From Propionibacteriaceae bacterium P6A17 (GTDB taxonomy: Bacteria > Actinomycetota > Actinomycetes > Propionibacteriales > Propionibacteriaceae): 64,000 nucleotides of DNA. The notes under the pieces are model-generated. The model was given only the letters and a program-made list of their open reading frames with translations. It was not told the origin of the DNA and did not search any database. Made by a program: the position numbers and the translations under genes. Within the stretch, counting starts at the first letter, position 1. Every line of letters starts with the position of its first letter. The stretch is from contig JHVD01000010.1 of assembly GCA_000619965.1 (NCBI GenBank), positions 37,630 through 101,629 on the forward strand, given 5' to 3'. Positions 1 through 7,879 of this stretch are shown piece after piece.

Positions 1-678
1 GAGCGCCTGCGCGGCCTGCTGCACCTCGGAGGAGTTGGTGACCGTCTTCGTCACGACGGAGATCCCGTGGGCCTTGGCGGCTTCCTCGGCCTCCTTGACC
101 TGCACCTCGGAGTTGACCTCGCCGGAGGAGTAGACGATGCCGATGGTGGCCACGTCGGGCATGACTTCCTTGATGAGCGCCACCTGCGCATCCATCGGGT
201 TCATGTCGGACACGCCGGTCATGTTGCCGTCGGGGGCCTCCCAGGAGGCGACGAGCTGGGCCGCGACGGGGTCGGTCACGGCCGCGAAGACGATCGGCTT
301 GTCCGTGATGACCTGCGCGAGCGCCTGGGCGGTCGGGGTGGCGATCGCGTAGAACAGGTCGTTGTCGCTGCTGGCGAACGTGTTGGCGATGCTGGTGAGC
401 GTCGACTGGTCGCCAGTGGCGTTCTGGAGGTCTAGGGTGAGGTTCTTCCCCTCCTCGTAGCCGGCCTCCTTGAGGGCGTCGATGAAGCCCTGCTGGGCGG
501 CGTCCAGCGCCGGGTGGCTCACGTAGTTGACGACCCCGATCTTGATCTCGGCGGGCGCGGAGCCCTGAGTCGCATCGGAGGCGCCGCCGGAGGCTGCCGG
601 GGAGGACGTGCCGCCACAGGCCGTCAGCGTGAGGCTGAGGGCAGCGGCCGCAGCCACGAGGGTTTGGGACAACCGCAT
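1..678 (-). CDS. ABC transporter substrate-binding lipoprotein (PF04392/TrpX type), 3' end cut by window edge
   Basis: Secreted solute-binding component of an ABC importer. The start at 678 gives a lipoprotein signal peptide (MRLSQTLVAAAAALSLTLTA then Cys-Gly-Gly), so the mature protein is probably anchored outside the membrane. After an Ala/Ser/Gly linker the fold begins at EIKIGVVNYVSHPALD. Motifs shared with the upstream gene (positions 771-1775), such as QALAQVITDKPIVFA and VTDPVAA, make the two tandem paralogues. The family belongs to the TrpX/ABC_sub_bind group (family knowledge). The substrate is not shown by the sequence; aromatic amino acids are one possibility. The permease and ATPase would lie beyond the left edge. 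226 codons are visible and the frame is still open at base 1. Confidence 0.85.
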   Translation of the reverse strand, partial: MRLSQTLVAAAAALSLTLTACGGTSSPAASGGASDATQGSAPAEIKIGVVNYVSHPALDAAQQGFIDALKEAGYEEGKNLTLDLQNATGDQSTLTSIANTFASSDNDLFYAIATPTAQALAQVITDKPIVFAAVTDPVAAQLVASWEAPDGNMTGVSDMNPMDAQVALIKEVMPDVATIGIVYSSGEVNSEVQVKEAEEAAKAHGISVVTKTVTNSSEVQQAAQAL

Positions 679-770
679 GGGAACTCCTTGTCGAATCCGA
701 AGGCCGTCTGGCGTGGCGGCTCTTCGAACCCTACTGTCGGGAGCTCGCAGCGCCCGACGCTGTCCATCCC

Positions 771-1775
771 TCAGACGGTGCGGTCGGCCGAGGCGAGCAC
801 GTCGGCGGGGATCTCGACGCCCATGCGCTTGGCGGCCTCGGGATTCACGGTGAGTTCGAGGCTGGTCTGGATCTCTGCGGGCACCTCTGCGGGGTTGGCA
901 CCCTCGAGGATGCGCACGATGATCCCGGCCGTCTGCACGCCTTGGGCCTTGTAGTCGGTGGCGTAGGATGCGCCGGCGCCGCGGGCCACGGAGTCGGCGT
1001 CGGAGGTGAACACGAAGCTCTGGTGTTTCTCGGCCACTTGGATGAGCGATTCGATGGCGCTGACCACTGCGTTGTCGTTGCCGGTCCAGTAGGCGTCGAC
1101 GTCGAGGGACTCGGCGGCCTGACCCACCTCGGAGGAGTTGACGATGGTCTTGGTGAGCACGGTGATGCCTGCGGCTTCGGCCGCCTGCTGCATCGCCTTC
1201 GCCTGTACCTCGGCGTTGACCTCGGACGACGAGTACACGATGCCGAGCGTCTTGAGCTCGGGCAGGATGCGCTGCAGTTCGGCGAGCTGCTTGTCCGCGG
1301 GGATTTGATCGGAGGTGCCGGTGATGTTGCCGCCGGGCGCCTCCATGGACTCGACGAGGCCCGCGGCGACGGGGTCCGTCACGGATGCGAACACGATGGG
1401 CTTGTCGGTGATGACCTGCGCGAGCGCCTGGGCGGGCGGCGTCGCGATGGCGACGTAGAGGTCCTCATCCCCGCCTGCGAAGGTGTTGGCGATGTTGGTG
1501 AGGGTCGCCTGGTCGCCCTGCGGGTTCTCGAGCCGGATGTCGAGGTTGGTGCCTTCGACGTAGCCGGCCTCGGCGAGGCCCTCGACGATGCCCTCGTAGA
1601 TGAGGTCCAGCGAAGGGTGGGAGACGATGGTGGCTGCCCCGATCTTCACCGCGGGCTTCTGCGAACTCGTCGCCTGGCCCGACGACTCACCCGGCTCCGG
1701 CGTCGCGGCGCCTCCGGAGCAGGCTGCGAGCAGCGTGGAGAGCAGTGCGGCTCCGACCAGCAGTCGACGCTTCAT
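771..1775 (-). CDS. ABC transporter substrate-binding lipoprotein (PF04392/TrpX type)
   Basis: 334-residue solute-binding lipoprotein. The start at 1775 was chosen because GGAAGGG lies just upstream and it opens a lipobox signal peptide (MKRRLLVGAALLSTLLAACS). A longer in-frame reading to 1883 adds non-conserved sequence that runs into the rplQ terminator area. The fold starts at VKIGAATIVSHPSLDLIYEG and ends in NPEAAKRMGVEIP, as usual in the family. It lies 92 nt upstream of a second, closely similar gene in the same direction, so the two look like a tandem duplication in one transport operon. Substrate unknown. Role by homology: extracellular capture of a small ligand for an ABC permease encoded further left. 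Confidence 0.88.
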   Translation of the reverse strand: MKRRLLVGAALLSTLLAACSGGAATPEPGESSGQATSSQKPAVKIGAATIVSHPSLDLIYEGIVEGLAEAGYVEGTNLDIRLENPQGDQATLTNIANTFAGGDEDLYVAIATPPAQALAQVITDKPIVFASVTDPVAAGLVESMEAPGGNITGTSDQIPADKQLAELQRILPELKTLGIVYSSSEVNAEVQAKAMQQAAEAAGITVLTKTIVNSSEVGQAAESLDVDAYWTGNDNAVVSAIESLIQVAEKHQSFVFTSDADSVARGAGASYATDYKAQGVQTAGIIVRILEGANPAEVPAEIQTSLELTVNPEAAKRMGVEIPADVLASADRTV

Positions 1776-1887
1776 CGATGGATCCCTTCCGATTGGTTGA
1801 CGGTTCACTGTAGCGGCACTTCGGCAGCCGCCGGCGCGGCGGTCCACCTCCGGGGCAACGGCTGCCTGCGGTGGGCCGGGCATGGCA

Positions 1888-1911
1888 AGAGGGGCCCCTC
1901 GGGGCCCCTCT
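1888..1911 (-). terminator. Hairpin terminator after rplQ
   Basis: Near-perfect inverted repeat: AGAGGGGCCCC at 1888-1898 pairs with GGGGCCCCTCT at 1901-1911. It starts 10 nt after the rplQ stop and has no clear U-tract. It closes the rpmJ-to-rplQ transcript and separates it from the ABC transporter genes on the same strand. Confidence 0.75.
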
Positions 1912-1921
1912 CGTCAATGGG

Positions 1922-2449
1922 TCACTTGGACTCGGCGTCCTCGGCGTCGGCCTCCTGCTCGGGGGCCTCCTCCTGGGCGGCGTCCTCGGCCTCGACCTCT
2001 GCGGTCTCCTCCTCGACGACGTCCTCCGCCTCGTCGGCCTTGGGCTCATCCTCGACCTTGGCGGCCGGCTCGGCCTTGGCCTTCTTCTCGACCTTCTCGG
2101 TCACGAGCTCGATGACCGCCATCGGGGCGTTGTCGCCCTTGCGGTTGCCGATCTTGGTGATGCGGGTGTAGCCACCCTCACGCTCGGCCATCAGCGGCGC
2201 GATCTCCTCGAACAGCTTGGCGACGACACCCTTGTCGGTGACGTCCTTCAGGACCTCACGACGGGCGGCGAGGTCGCCCTTCTTGCCCTTGGTGATGAGC
2301 TTCTCGGCCACCGGCTGCAGGCGACGGGCCTTGGTCTCGGTGGTGGTGATGCGGCCGTGCTCGAAGAGCTGGGTGGCCAGGTTGCGCAGGATGATCCCCT
2401 CGTGGGTGGCGTTGCCGCCCAGGCGCGGGCCCTTGGTTGGCTTAGGCAT
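1922..2449 (-). CDS. rplQ: 50S ribosomal protein L17
   Basis: Large-subunit protein near the peptide exit tunnel. Starts [20 protein letters not shown], the canonical N-terminus. The conserved L17 core covers about residues 1-118 ([40 protein letters not shown]). After it comes a roughly 55-residue tail made almost only of Glu, Ala, Asp and Val. At 175 residues it is longer than the usual 120 or so; acidic L17 tails of this type occur in actinobacteria (family knowledge). It lies 44 nt downstream of rpoA and is the last gene of the alpha operon; a strong hairpin follows. Confidence 0.97.
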   Translation of the reverse strand: MPKPTKGPRLGGNATHEGIILRNLATQLFEHGRITTTETKARRLQPVAEKLITKGKKGDLAARREVLKDVTDKGVVAKLFEEIAPLMAEREGGYTRITKIGNRKGDNAPMAVIELVTEKVEKKAKAEPAAKVEDEPKADEAEDVVEEETAEVEAEDAAQEEAPEQEADAEDAESK

Positions 2450-2493
2450 GTGTCATTTCTCCAGAAGTTGTGTCGAGCCGTCGGCTCGCGCGG

Positions 2494-3510
2494 TCAGTAC
2501 TGCTCGGTCTCCGCGAAGTCCTCGTCGCCGTCCTCGTCGTAGCGCTCGATCGCCTCCATCGGGTCGAAACCCGGGGAGGAGTCGCGTAGCGCCAGGCCGA
2601 GACCGGCGAGGGTCTCCTTGACCTCGTCGATCGACTTCGAACCGAAGTTGCGGATGTCCAGGAGGTCCTCTTCACTGCGGGCGACGAGCTCACCCACGGT
2701 GTGGATGCCCTCGCGCTTGAGGCAGTTGTAGGAGCGCACGGAAAGGTCGAGATCCTCGACGGGGAGGTTCAGCGACTCGGCAATCTGCTCATCGACCGGC
2801 GACGGGCCGATCTCGATGCCCTCGGCGTGCACGTTGAGCTCGCGGGCGAGCCCGAAGAGCTCGACGAGCGTCCCGCCAGCCGACGCCATGGCGTCGCGCG
2901 GCAGGATGCACGGCTTCGTCTCCACGTCGATGATGAGGCGGTCGAAGTCGGTGCGCTGGGCCACGCGGGTGGCCTCCACCTTGTACGTCACCTTGAGCAC
3001 CGGCGAGTAGATCGAATCCACCGGGATGCGGCCGATCTCGGAGTCGGGGTCCTTGTTCTGCGCGGCGGACACGTAGCCGCGACCGCGCTCGACGACGAGC
3101 TCCATCTCGATCTTGCCGTCCTCGGAGAGCTGCGCGATGTGCATCTCGGGGTTGTGGATCTCGACCCCTGCAGGCGGCTGGATGTCCGCGGCGGTGACGG
3201 CACCGGGGCCGGCCTTCCGCAGGTACATCACCACGGGCTGGTCCTCCTCGGAGGACAGCACGAGGCCCTTGAGGTTGAGGATGATCTCGGTGACATCCTC
3301 GACGACGCCCTCCAGCGTGGAGAACTCGTGCTGGTTGCCCTCGATCTTGATGCTCGTGACCGAGGCACCGGGGATCGACGACAGCAGGGTGCGACGCAGC
3401 GAGTTGCCGAGCGTGTAGCCGAAGCCGGGCTCGAGCGGCTCGAGCACGAAGCGGGAGCGGTAGTCGGAGACGACCTCTTCCGAAAGCGTGGGACGCTGTG
3501 CGATGAGCAT
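2494..3510 (-). CDS. rpoA: DNA-directed RNA polymerase subunit alpha
   Basis: 338-residue alpha subunit; dimerises to nucleate RNA polymerase assembly. The start at 3510 ([14 protein letters not shown]) is preceded by GGAAAGGAAA. An in-frame start 7 codons earlier lacks this spacing. The N-terminal domain runs to about residue 230 ([20 protein letters not shown]). A linker follows, then the C-terminal domain ([34 protein letters not shown]), which contacts UP elements and activators. The acidic C-terminal tail is typical. It sits between rpsD (78 nt upstream) and rplQ, the standard alpha-operon order. Confidence 0.98.
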   Translation of the reverse strand: MLIAQRPTLSEEVVSDYRSRFVLEPLEPGFGYTLGNSLRRTLLSSIPGASVTSIKIEGNQHEFSTLEGVVEDVTEIILNLKGLVLSSEEDQPVVMYLRKAGPGAVTAADIQPPAGVEIHNPEMHIAQLSEDGKIEMELVVERGRGYVSAAQNKDPDSEIGRIPVDSIYSPVLKVTYKVEATRVAQRTDFDRLIIDVETKPCILPRDAMASAGGTLVELFGLARELNVHAEGIEIGPSPVDEQIAESLNLPVEDLDLSVRSYNCLKREGIHTVGELVARSEEDLLDIRNFGSKSIDEVKETLAGLGLALRDSSPGFDPMEAIERYDEDGDEDFAETEQY

Positions 3511-3588
3511 TGGGTTTCCTTTCCGCACCAACCGCCATTTGATGGTGCGATAGCGGGGGCCGGAGCGGTTCCGGCCCCCAGGGGATCA

Positions 3589-4194
3589 CTACTTCGAGTA
3601 GAGCTCGACGATCATCTGCTCCTGGACGTCCACGACGATCTGTTCGCGGACGGGGAGCTGGTGGACGAGGATGCGCATCCGGTTGGGGCGGGCCTCGAGC
3701 CAGGCCGGGACGGTGCGCTCGTGGTGAGTCTCACGCGCCACGACGAGCGGGTGCAGGTTGAGCGACTTCTCGGCGACGTCGATGATGTCCTTGGCCTGCA
3801 CGCGGTACGACGGGATGTTCACTCGCTGGCCGTTGACCAGGAAGTGACCATGCACGACGAGCTGGCGGGCCTGGCGACGCGTGGCCGCGAAGCCAGCGCG
3901 GTACACGACGTTGTCGAGACGCGACTCGAGGATGCGCAGCAGGTTGTCGCCGGTCTTGCCGGGGACGCGGGCGGCTTCCTCGTAGTAGCGACGGAACTGC
4001 TTCTCCAGCACGCCGTACGCGAAGCGGGCCTTCTGCTTCTCCTTGAGCTGCAGCGAGTACTCGGAGTCCTTGGTGCGGCCTCGACCGTGCTGTCCCGGGG
4101 GGTACGGACGGCGCTCGAAGGACTTGTCGCCTCCGACGAGGTCAGTCCCGAGGCGACGAGACTTCTTGGTGAGAGGGCCGGTGTAACGAGCCAT
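3589..4194 (-). CDS. rpsD: 30S ribosomal protein S4
   Basis: 201-residue primary 16S rRNA-binding protein needed early in small-subunit assembly; in many bacteria it also represses the alpha operon. Begins MARYTGPLTKKSRRLGTDLV. The S4 RNA-binding domain is visible as LDNVVYRAGFAATRRQARQL followed by VVHGHFLVNGQRVNIPS. There are no Cys residues in the N-terminal region, so this is the zinc-free (C-) form. The C-terminal MIVELYSK is typical. It lies 32 nt after rpsK. Confidence 0.98.
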   Translation of the reverse strand: MARYTGPLTKKSRRLGTDLVGGDKSFERRPYPPGQHGRGRTKDSEYSLQLKEKQKARFAYGVLEKQFRRYYEEAARVPGKTGDNLLRILESRLDNVVYRAGFAATRRQARQLVVHGHFLVNGQRVNIPSYRVQAKDIIDVAEKSLNLHPLVVARETHHERTVPAWLEARPNRMRILVHQLPVREQIVVDVQEQMIVELYSK

Positions 4195-4226
4195 GATTCC
4201 TAGATGTCCTTATCTTCTCGAGATGA

Positions 4227-4631
4227 CTAGACGCGACGACGCTTGGGCGGACGGCAGCCGTTGTGCGGCACCGGCGTGACGTCCGAGATCGTGCCGACCT
4301 CGAGGCCGATCGCGCCGAGCGAACGGATGGCGGTCTCCCGGCCGGAGCCGGGGCCCTTGACGAACACGTCGACGCGCTTCATGCCATGCTCCATGGCGCG
4401 ACGACCGGCCGCCTCGGCGGCCATCTGGGCGGCGAACGGCGTCGACTTGCGCGAGCCCTTGAAGCCGACGGTGCCGGCGGAGGCCCAGGCGATCACGGCG
4501 CCGGACGGGTCGGAGATCGAGATGATCGTGTTGTTGAAGGTGCTCTTGATGTGGGCCTGCCCCACCAGCACGTTCTTCTTTTCCTTGCGGCGCACCTTGG
4601 TCTGTGCGCCCTTGCGGCCTGCAGTAGCCAT
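4227..4631 (-). CDS. rpsK: 30S ribosomal protein S11
   Basis: 134-residue platform protein of the 30S subunit; contacts 16S rRNA near the mRNA exit. Conserved motifs are [37 protein letters not shown] and the C-terminal [18 protein letters not shown]. Length is normal. It lies between rpsM (46 nt upstream) and rpsD (32 nt downstream). Confidence 0.98.
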   Translation of the reverse strand: MATAGRKGAQTKVRRKEKKNVLVGQAHIKSTFNNTIISISDPSGAVIAWASAGTVGFKGSRKSTPFAAQMAAEAAGRRAMEHGMKRVDVFVKGPGSGRETAIRSLGAIGLEVGTISDVTPVPHNGCRPPKRRRV

Positions 4632-4677
4632 GTGTATGTGTTCTCCTACGGTCTTCTATCGAGGCTCACCGCGAGGG

Positions 4678-5052
4678 TCAGCGTGCCTTCTTCTTGCCGG
4701 CCACTGCCTTCTTCTTGCCCTTGCGGGTGCGCGCGTTGGTGCGCGTGCGCTGGCCGCGGACGGGAAGGCCTGCGCGGTGGCGACGACCCTGGTAGTTGCC
4801 GATCTCGACCTTGCGACGGATGTCGGCGGCGACACTACGACGGAGGTCACCCTCGATCTCGTAGTGCTGCTCGATGTGGTCACGGAGCGCGATGAGCTGC
4901 TCCTCGGTGAGGGCGTGGACGCGGGTGTCGCCGCTCACACCAGTGGCGGCGAGGGTCTCGGCAGCGCGGGTCTTGCCAATGCCGAAGATGTAGGTGAGTG
5001 CGACCTCGAGGCGCTTTTCGCGCGGGAGGTCAACACCGACGAGGCGTGCCAT
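4678..5052 (-). CDS. rpsM: 30S ribosomal protein S13
   Basis: 124-residue head protein that contacts L5 and the P-site tRNA. It begins [20 protein letters not shown] with [10 protein letters not shown] (helix-hairpin-helix) and carries [18 protein letters not shown] near the basic C-terminus. First gene of a tight rpsM-rpsK-rpsD run. The 209-nt gap to rpmJ is long for this operon and contains two hairpins (5157-5196), so rpsM may have its own leader. Confidence 0.98.
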   Translation of the reverse strand: MARLVGVDLPREKRLEVALTYIFGIGKTRAAETLAATGVSGDTRVHALTEEQLIALRDHIEQHYEIEGDLRRSVAADIRRKVEIGNYQGRRHRAGLPVRGQRTRTNARTRKGKKKAVAGKKKAR

Positions 5053-5156
5053 CAGGCGGTACCTTTCTGGGTTTCAACTGGATTCCAGCCAGTTGCGAAG
5101 GTGTGTGGCGTGTCGCGTCCCCGCTGCCTTGGCTGGCCGGTACTCCGACCGCGGGG

Positions 5157-5196
5157 CCCCGGCCTTCGTCCGGGGGTGAGGGCCGGTGCACCGGCC
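5157..5196 (-). other. Two hairpins in the rpmJ-rpsM gap
   Basis: The 209-nt space between rpmJ and rpsM holds a perfect 16-bp palindrome GGCCGGTGCACCGGCC (5181-5196) and a 6-bp stem CCCCGG/CCGGGG around a 7-nt loop (5157-5175). On the transcribed (minus) strand neither is followed by a U-run; a T-run follows the palindrome only on the plus strand. They could be a leader structure of rpsM, a processing site or a weak terminator. Confidence 0.5.
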
Positions 5197-5261
5197 TTTT
5201 GCGAACACGTTGCTTCAGTTGTCGGCGGATCGGGCGAAGCCCTCCCCGCGGCGGTCTTCGA

Positions 5262-5375
5262 TCAGCCCTGGCGCTGCTTGTGGCGCGGGTTCTCGCAGAT
5301 CACCATCACACGACCGTGCCGGCGGATCACCTTGCACTTGTCGCAGATCTTCTTGACGCTCGGCTGAACCTTCAT
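5262..5375 (-). CDS. rpmJ: 50S ribosomal protein L36
   Basis: 37-residue zinc-ribbon protein of the large subunit. The translation begins [20 protein letters not shown] and ends HKQRQG. The ligands Cys-x2-Cys, a third Cys and a His are all present, so this is the zinc-binding (C+) form. The start at 5375 is preceded by GAAAAGGTTG. Unlike the common infA-rpmJ operon, infA is separated from it by repeats and a terminator, and rpmJ seems to have its own promoter (5504-5532). Confidence 0.97.
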   Translation of the reverse strand: MKVQPSVKKICDKCKVIRRHGRVMVICENPRHKQRQG

Positions 5376-5503
5376 TCGAGCAACCTTTTCAATCAGCGAC
5401 TGGACATGCGGATGCCCAATCTTGTGGTGGGTAAGTGTCGGACGCCCCTACCGCGCGTACTCCGGGCACGGAACACCGAGCGGACACAGACGACCGAGGG
5501 TCA

Positions 5504-5532
5504 ACTCTACGTGACGAGCACAGGAAAGACAA
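5504..5532 (-). promoter_or_regulatory. Candidate rpmJ promoter
   Basis: On the minus strand TTGTCT (5532-5527), a 17-nt spacer, then TAGAGT (5509-5504). This is a fair match to the housekeeping sigma pattern. It lies immediately after the infA terminator and about 130 nt before rpmJ, where a new promoter would be needed. Confidence 0.45.
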
Positions 5533-5556
5533 AACGCCCGGCACGGGGCCGGGCGT
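5531..5556 (-). terminator. Rho-independent terminator of the infA transcript
   Basis: On the minus strand ACGCCCGGC, loop CCCGT, GCCGGGCGT, directly followed by a T-run that overlaps the stem end (TTTT at 5534-5531). The stem is 9 bp and perfect. It lies downstream of infA and the 61-bp repeats and upstream of rpmJ. Confidence 0.8.
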
Positions 5557-5569
5557 CGTCGGCTTGGAG

Positions 5570-5808
5570 GTCTCGACCGCGCGAGCATCCCGCGCCGCTC
5601 GACTTGCATTTTCGCGGAACCTCGCGGGGGTCTCGACTACGCGCCTATTCGGCGCTGCTCGACCTGCATTTTCGCGGAACCTCGCGGGGGGTCTCGACTA
5701 CGCGCCTATTCGGCGCTGCTCGACCTGCATTCTCGCGGAACCTCGCGGGGGGTCTCGACTACGCGCCTATTCGGCGCTGCTCGACCTGCATTTTCGCGGA
5801 ACCTCGCG
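5570..5808. repeat. Four tandem copies of a 60-61-bp intergenic repeat
   Basis: Units start at 5570 (60 bp, diverged), 5630, 5691 and 5752. The last three differ by only one or two bases. Each begins GTCTCGACTACGCGCC and ends with TGCATTTTCGCGGAACCTCG. The last copy runs into an inverted half-unit that makes the hairpin at 5787-5816. There is no coding potential that is independent of the repeat. Short GTCTCGAC-type intergenic repeats are common in actinobacterial genomes (from memory); a tandem array inside the infA-rpmJ interval is unusual. Confidence 0.9.
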
Positions 5809-5816
5809 AAAATGCA
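5787..5816 (-). terminator. Hairpin directly after the infA stop codon
   Basis: TGCATTTTCGCG (5787-5798), loop GAACCT, then CGCGAAAATGCA (5805-5816): a perfect 12-bp stem adjoining the infA stop. It is built from the end of the fourth repeat copy and its inverted half. It may act as terminator or RNA-stabilising end for infA, although a better terminator lies at 5531-5556. Confidence 0.6.
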
Positions 5817-6038
5817 TCACTTGTGGCGGTAGACGATCCGCCCGCGGCTCAGGTCGTAGGGGGACATCTCCACCACCACGCGGTCGGCAGGCAGGATCCG
5901 GATGTAGTGCTGGCGCATCTTGCCCGAGATGGTGGCGAGCACCTTGTGACCGTTGCCGAGCTCCACTCGGAACATTGCGTTGGGCAGCGCCTCCACCACG
6001 GTGCCCTCCATCTCGAGGGCGCCTTCCTTCTTAGCCAT
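5817..6038 (-). CDS. infA: Translation initiation factor IF-1
   Basis: 73-residue OB-fold protein that binds the 30S A site with IF-2 and IF-3. Sequence starts [20 protein letters not shown] and contains [20 protein letters not shown] and the C-terminal RGRIVYRHK, all canonical. It has a good promoter of its own (6081-6109) and a downstream terminator, so it forms a single-gene unit between map and rpmJ, whereas it is usually co-transcribed with rpmJ. Confidence 0.98.
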   Translation of the reverse strand: MAKKEGALEMEGTVVEALPNAMFRVELGNGHKVLATISGKMRQHYIRILPADRVVVEMSPYDLSRGRIVYRHK

Positions 6039-6080
6039 AAACTCTCAATCTGTTCTGGACGCAGTTCGCAGTCCGCGTCA

Positions 6081-6109
6081 ATTGTACGCGTGCACACATG
6101 GGCACCCAA
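6081..6109 (-). promoter_or_regulatory. Candidate infA promoter
   Basis: Minus strand TTGGGT (6109-6104), a 17-nt spacer, TACAAT (6086-6081). The -10 matches the consensus in 5 of 6 places. A transcript would start near 6074, about 36 nt before the infA ATG. Confidence 0.6.
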
Positions 6110-6166
6110 ATCACCGACCCGCCAGTGCGCCCCTCCGCCACGCGAACGGGCGGCTACGCTCGAGCC

Positions 6167-6451
6167 ATGGCTTTCTTCGCAGTTTCGTACACCTACTCCA
6201 CCGACGTCGACCGGCTCAACGCGCTCCGGCCCGAGCACAGGGCCTTCCTAGGCTCCCTGGACGCGATCGTCGCCTCCGGACCCCTCTCCCCCACCGATCC
6301 GGGGAGGGCGCTGCTGGTCCTGCGCGCGGGAGACGCCGCCGAGGTCGAGACGCTGCTGGACGACGACCCGTTCCACAAGGCTGGTCTGATCGCGCAGCGC
6401 GAGGTACTCGGCTGGAACCCGGTCATCGGAGTCTTCGCCGGCGAGGACTGA
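6167..6451 (+). CDS. YciI family protein
   Basis: 94-residue protein of the YciI/YCII fold (ferredoxin-like dimer, PF03795). Visible family features: MAFFAVSYTYSTD, the His in RPEHRAFLGSL, and DDPFHKAGLIAQREVLGWNP near the end. The catalytic role of this family is not settled. The start at 6167 was preferred because a longer reading to 6098 begins inside the infA promoter region and adds non-conserved residues. It is the only plus-strand gene among the ribosomal genes here and converges on map. Confidence 0.82.
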   Translation: MAFFAVSYTYSTDVDRLNALRPEHRAFLGSLDAIVASGPLSPTDPGRALLVLRAGDAAEVETLLDDDPFHKAGLIAQREVLGWNPVIGVFAGED

Positions 6452-6464
6452 GCCCAGCGGCTGT

Positions 6465-6495
6465 CCCGCTCGGTGCCGGTCAGTCGCCGAGCGGG
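6465..6495. terminator. Hairpin between the convergent YciI gene and map
   Basis: CCCGCTCGG (6465-6473) pairs with CCGAGCGGG (6487-6495). The 9-bp stem includes the map stop and last codons. It could stop transcripts from both sides; there is no T-run. Confidence 0.5.
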
Positions 6496-7292
6496 CCGAA
6501 GAGATCCCCAAGGAGGGACTGCCCGCCGTCGGGTTCGGTCAACACCCACAGACCGCGCTCGGTGAGCGCCACCGTGTTCTCCCAGTGCGCGCCGCGGGAC
6601 CCGTCGCGGGAGACGACGGTCCACCCGTCGTCGAGGTCGAGGGTGCGGTGGGTGCCGCGGGTCACCATGGGCTCGATGGCGAGCACCGTGCCCGGTTCGA
6701 TGACCGGCGAACGCCCGCGCACGTGATAGTTCGGCACGTCTGGGGCCATGTGCATGGCGTCCCCGATGCCGTGCCCGGTGAAGTCGCGCAGGACGCCGTA
6801 GCGGCCGTGGGCGCGGATCGCCTGCTCGATGGCCTTGGAAATGTCCGACACCTTGCCACCAGCACGCATCCGCCGCGTCCCAGCCCAGAAGGCGTCCCGG
6901 ACCACGTCGATGAGGTCGAGGTCCTCCTGCGCGGCCTGCCCGACGACGACCGTTCGTGCCGCGTCCCCGTGCCAGCCCTCGACGACGGCGCCGAAGTCGA
7001 TGCTCACGACGTCGCCGTCGGCAAGCACCCGCGGCCCCGGGATGCCGTGGACCAGTTCCTCGTTGACGGAGATGCACGCCACCGCAGGGAAGGGCGTACC
7101 GTACTCGGCTCCATAGCCGAGGAAGTTGGACGTGGCCCCGCGGCGCGCGAGCACCTCGCGTCCGACGGCGTCGATCTCCGCGGTGGTGACGCCAGCACGG
7201 ACGGCGGCGGTCATGGCCTCGAGGCCTTCCGCGACGACCAACCCCGCGCGGCGCATGAGCAAGATCTGCTCGGCGCTCTTGAGCTGGATCAC
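6480..7292 (-). CDS. map: Methionine aminopeptidase, type I
   Basis: 270-residue metalloprotease that removes the initiator Met from nascent proteins. Metal ligands are visible: two Asp in [15 protein letters not shown], His in FTGHGIG, Glu in AIEPMV, and Glu in HWENTV. The start is GTG at 7292, which overlaps the adk stop in a GTGA tetranucleotide, so translation is probably coupled. Begins [17 protein letters not shown], typical for the family. There is no N-terminal SH3/zinc extension. Last gene of secY-adk-map. Confidence 0.96.
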   Translation of the reverse strand: MIQLKSAEQILLMRRAGLVVAEGLEAMTAAVRAGVTTAEIDAVGREVLARRGATSNFLGYGAEYGTPFPAVACISVNEELVHGIPGPRVLADGDVVSIDFGAVVEGWHGDAARTVVVGQAAQEDLDLIDVVRDAFWAGTRRMRAGGKVSDISKAIEQAIRAHGRYGVLRDFTGHGIGDAMHMAPDVPNYHVRGRSPVIEPGTVLAIEPMVTRGTHRTLDLDDGWTVVSRDGSRGAHWENTVALTERGLWVLTEPDGGQSLLGDLFGPLGD

Positions 7293-7879
7293 GCTGGACG
7301 TCCGACTGCCGCCGCGCGGGCGTCGAGCGCCTCGAACATCCGCCGCTGGACCTCCTCGACGGTGCCGGTGCCGTCGATCTCCACGAGCAGGCCCTGGGCC
7401 TCGTAGTGCATCAGCAAGGGTGCGGTCTGCCCGGCGTAGACCTCCATGCGACGGCGGATGGTGTCCTCGTTGTCGTCGGCCCGGCCCTCCTTCAGGGCCC
7501 GGTCCAGCAGGCGCGCGACGAGCGCCTCCGGGTCCACGTGGAGGCTGACGACGGCGTCCAGCCCGCCACCGTGGGAGGCGAGGTACTCGTCGAGGAAGTG
7601 CACCTGGTGGAGAGTGCGCGGGAAGCCGTCGAGCAGGAAGCCCGGCTGGCAGTCGTCCTGCTGGAGCCGGTCGGCGACGATCTCCTCGGTGATCTCGTCG
7701 GGAACGTACTCGCCGGCGTCGATGATGGCCTTCACCTTGAGCCCGAGCGGCGTCTGCCCCTTGATGTTGGCGCGGAAGATGTCGCCGGTGGAAATGGCCG
7801 GTACACCGTATCGAGCTGCGAGCCCGGTGGCCTGCGTGCCCTTGCCCGCACCCGGGGCACCCATGATCAAGAGCCTCAC
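7289..7879 (-). CDS. adk: Adenylate kinase
   Basis: 196-residue enzyme for ATP + AMP to 2 ADP. The P-loop is GAPGAGKGT at the N-terminus. Other motifs are the AMP-binding LLDGFPRT and the [12 protein letters not shown] region. The lid is short and has no Cys cluster, as in other actinobacteria. The start is GTG at 7879 ([10 protein letters not shown]), which overlaps the secY stop as GTGA; longer in-frame readings run through secY and are shadows. Confidence 0.97.
   Translation of the reverse strand: MRLLIMGAPGAGKGTQATGLAARYGVPAISTGDIFRANIKGQTPLGLKVKAIIDAGEYVPDEITEEIVADRLQQDDCQPGFLLDGFPRTLHQVHFLDEYLASHGGGLDAVVSLHVDPEALVARLLDRALKEGRADDNEDTIRRRMEVYAGQTAPLLMHYEAQGLLVEIDGTGTVEEVQRRMFEALDARAAAVGRPA

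Noticed and set aside
2701..4203. Long plus-strand reading frame of 500 codons opposite rpoA and rpsD
   Set aside because: Mirror frame of strongly conserved genes in high-GC DNA; Asp/Val/Leu/Gly/His/Arg-rich composition typical of antisense frames and no homology.
5560..5820. Possible CRISPR array in the 61-bp repeats
   Set aside because: Units are head to tail with no unique spacers, and no cas genes are nearby.
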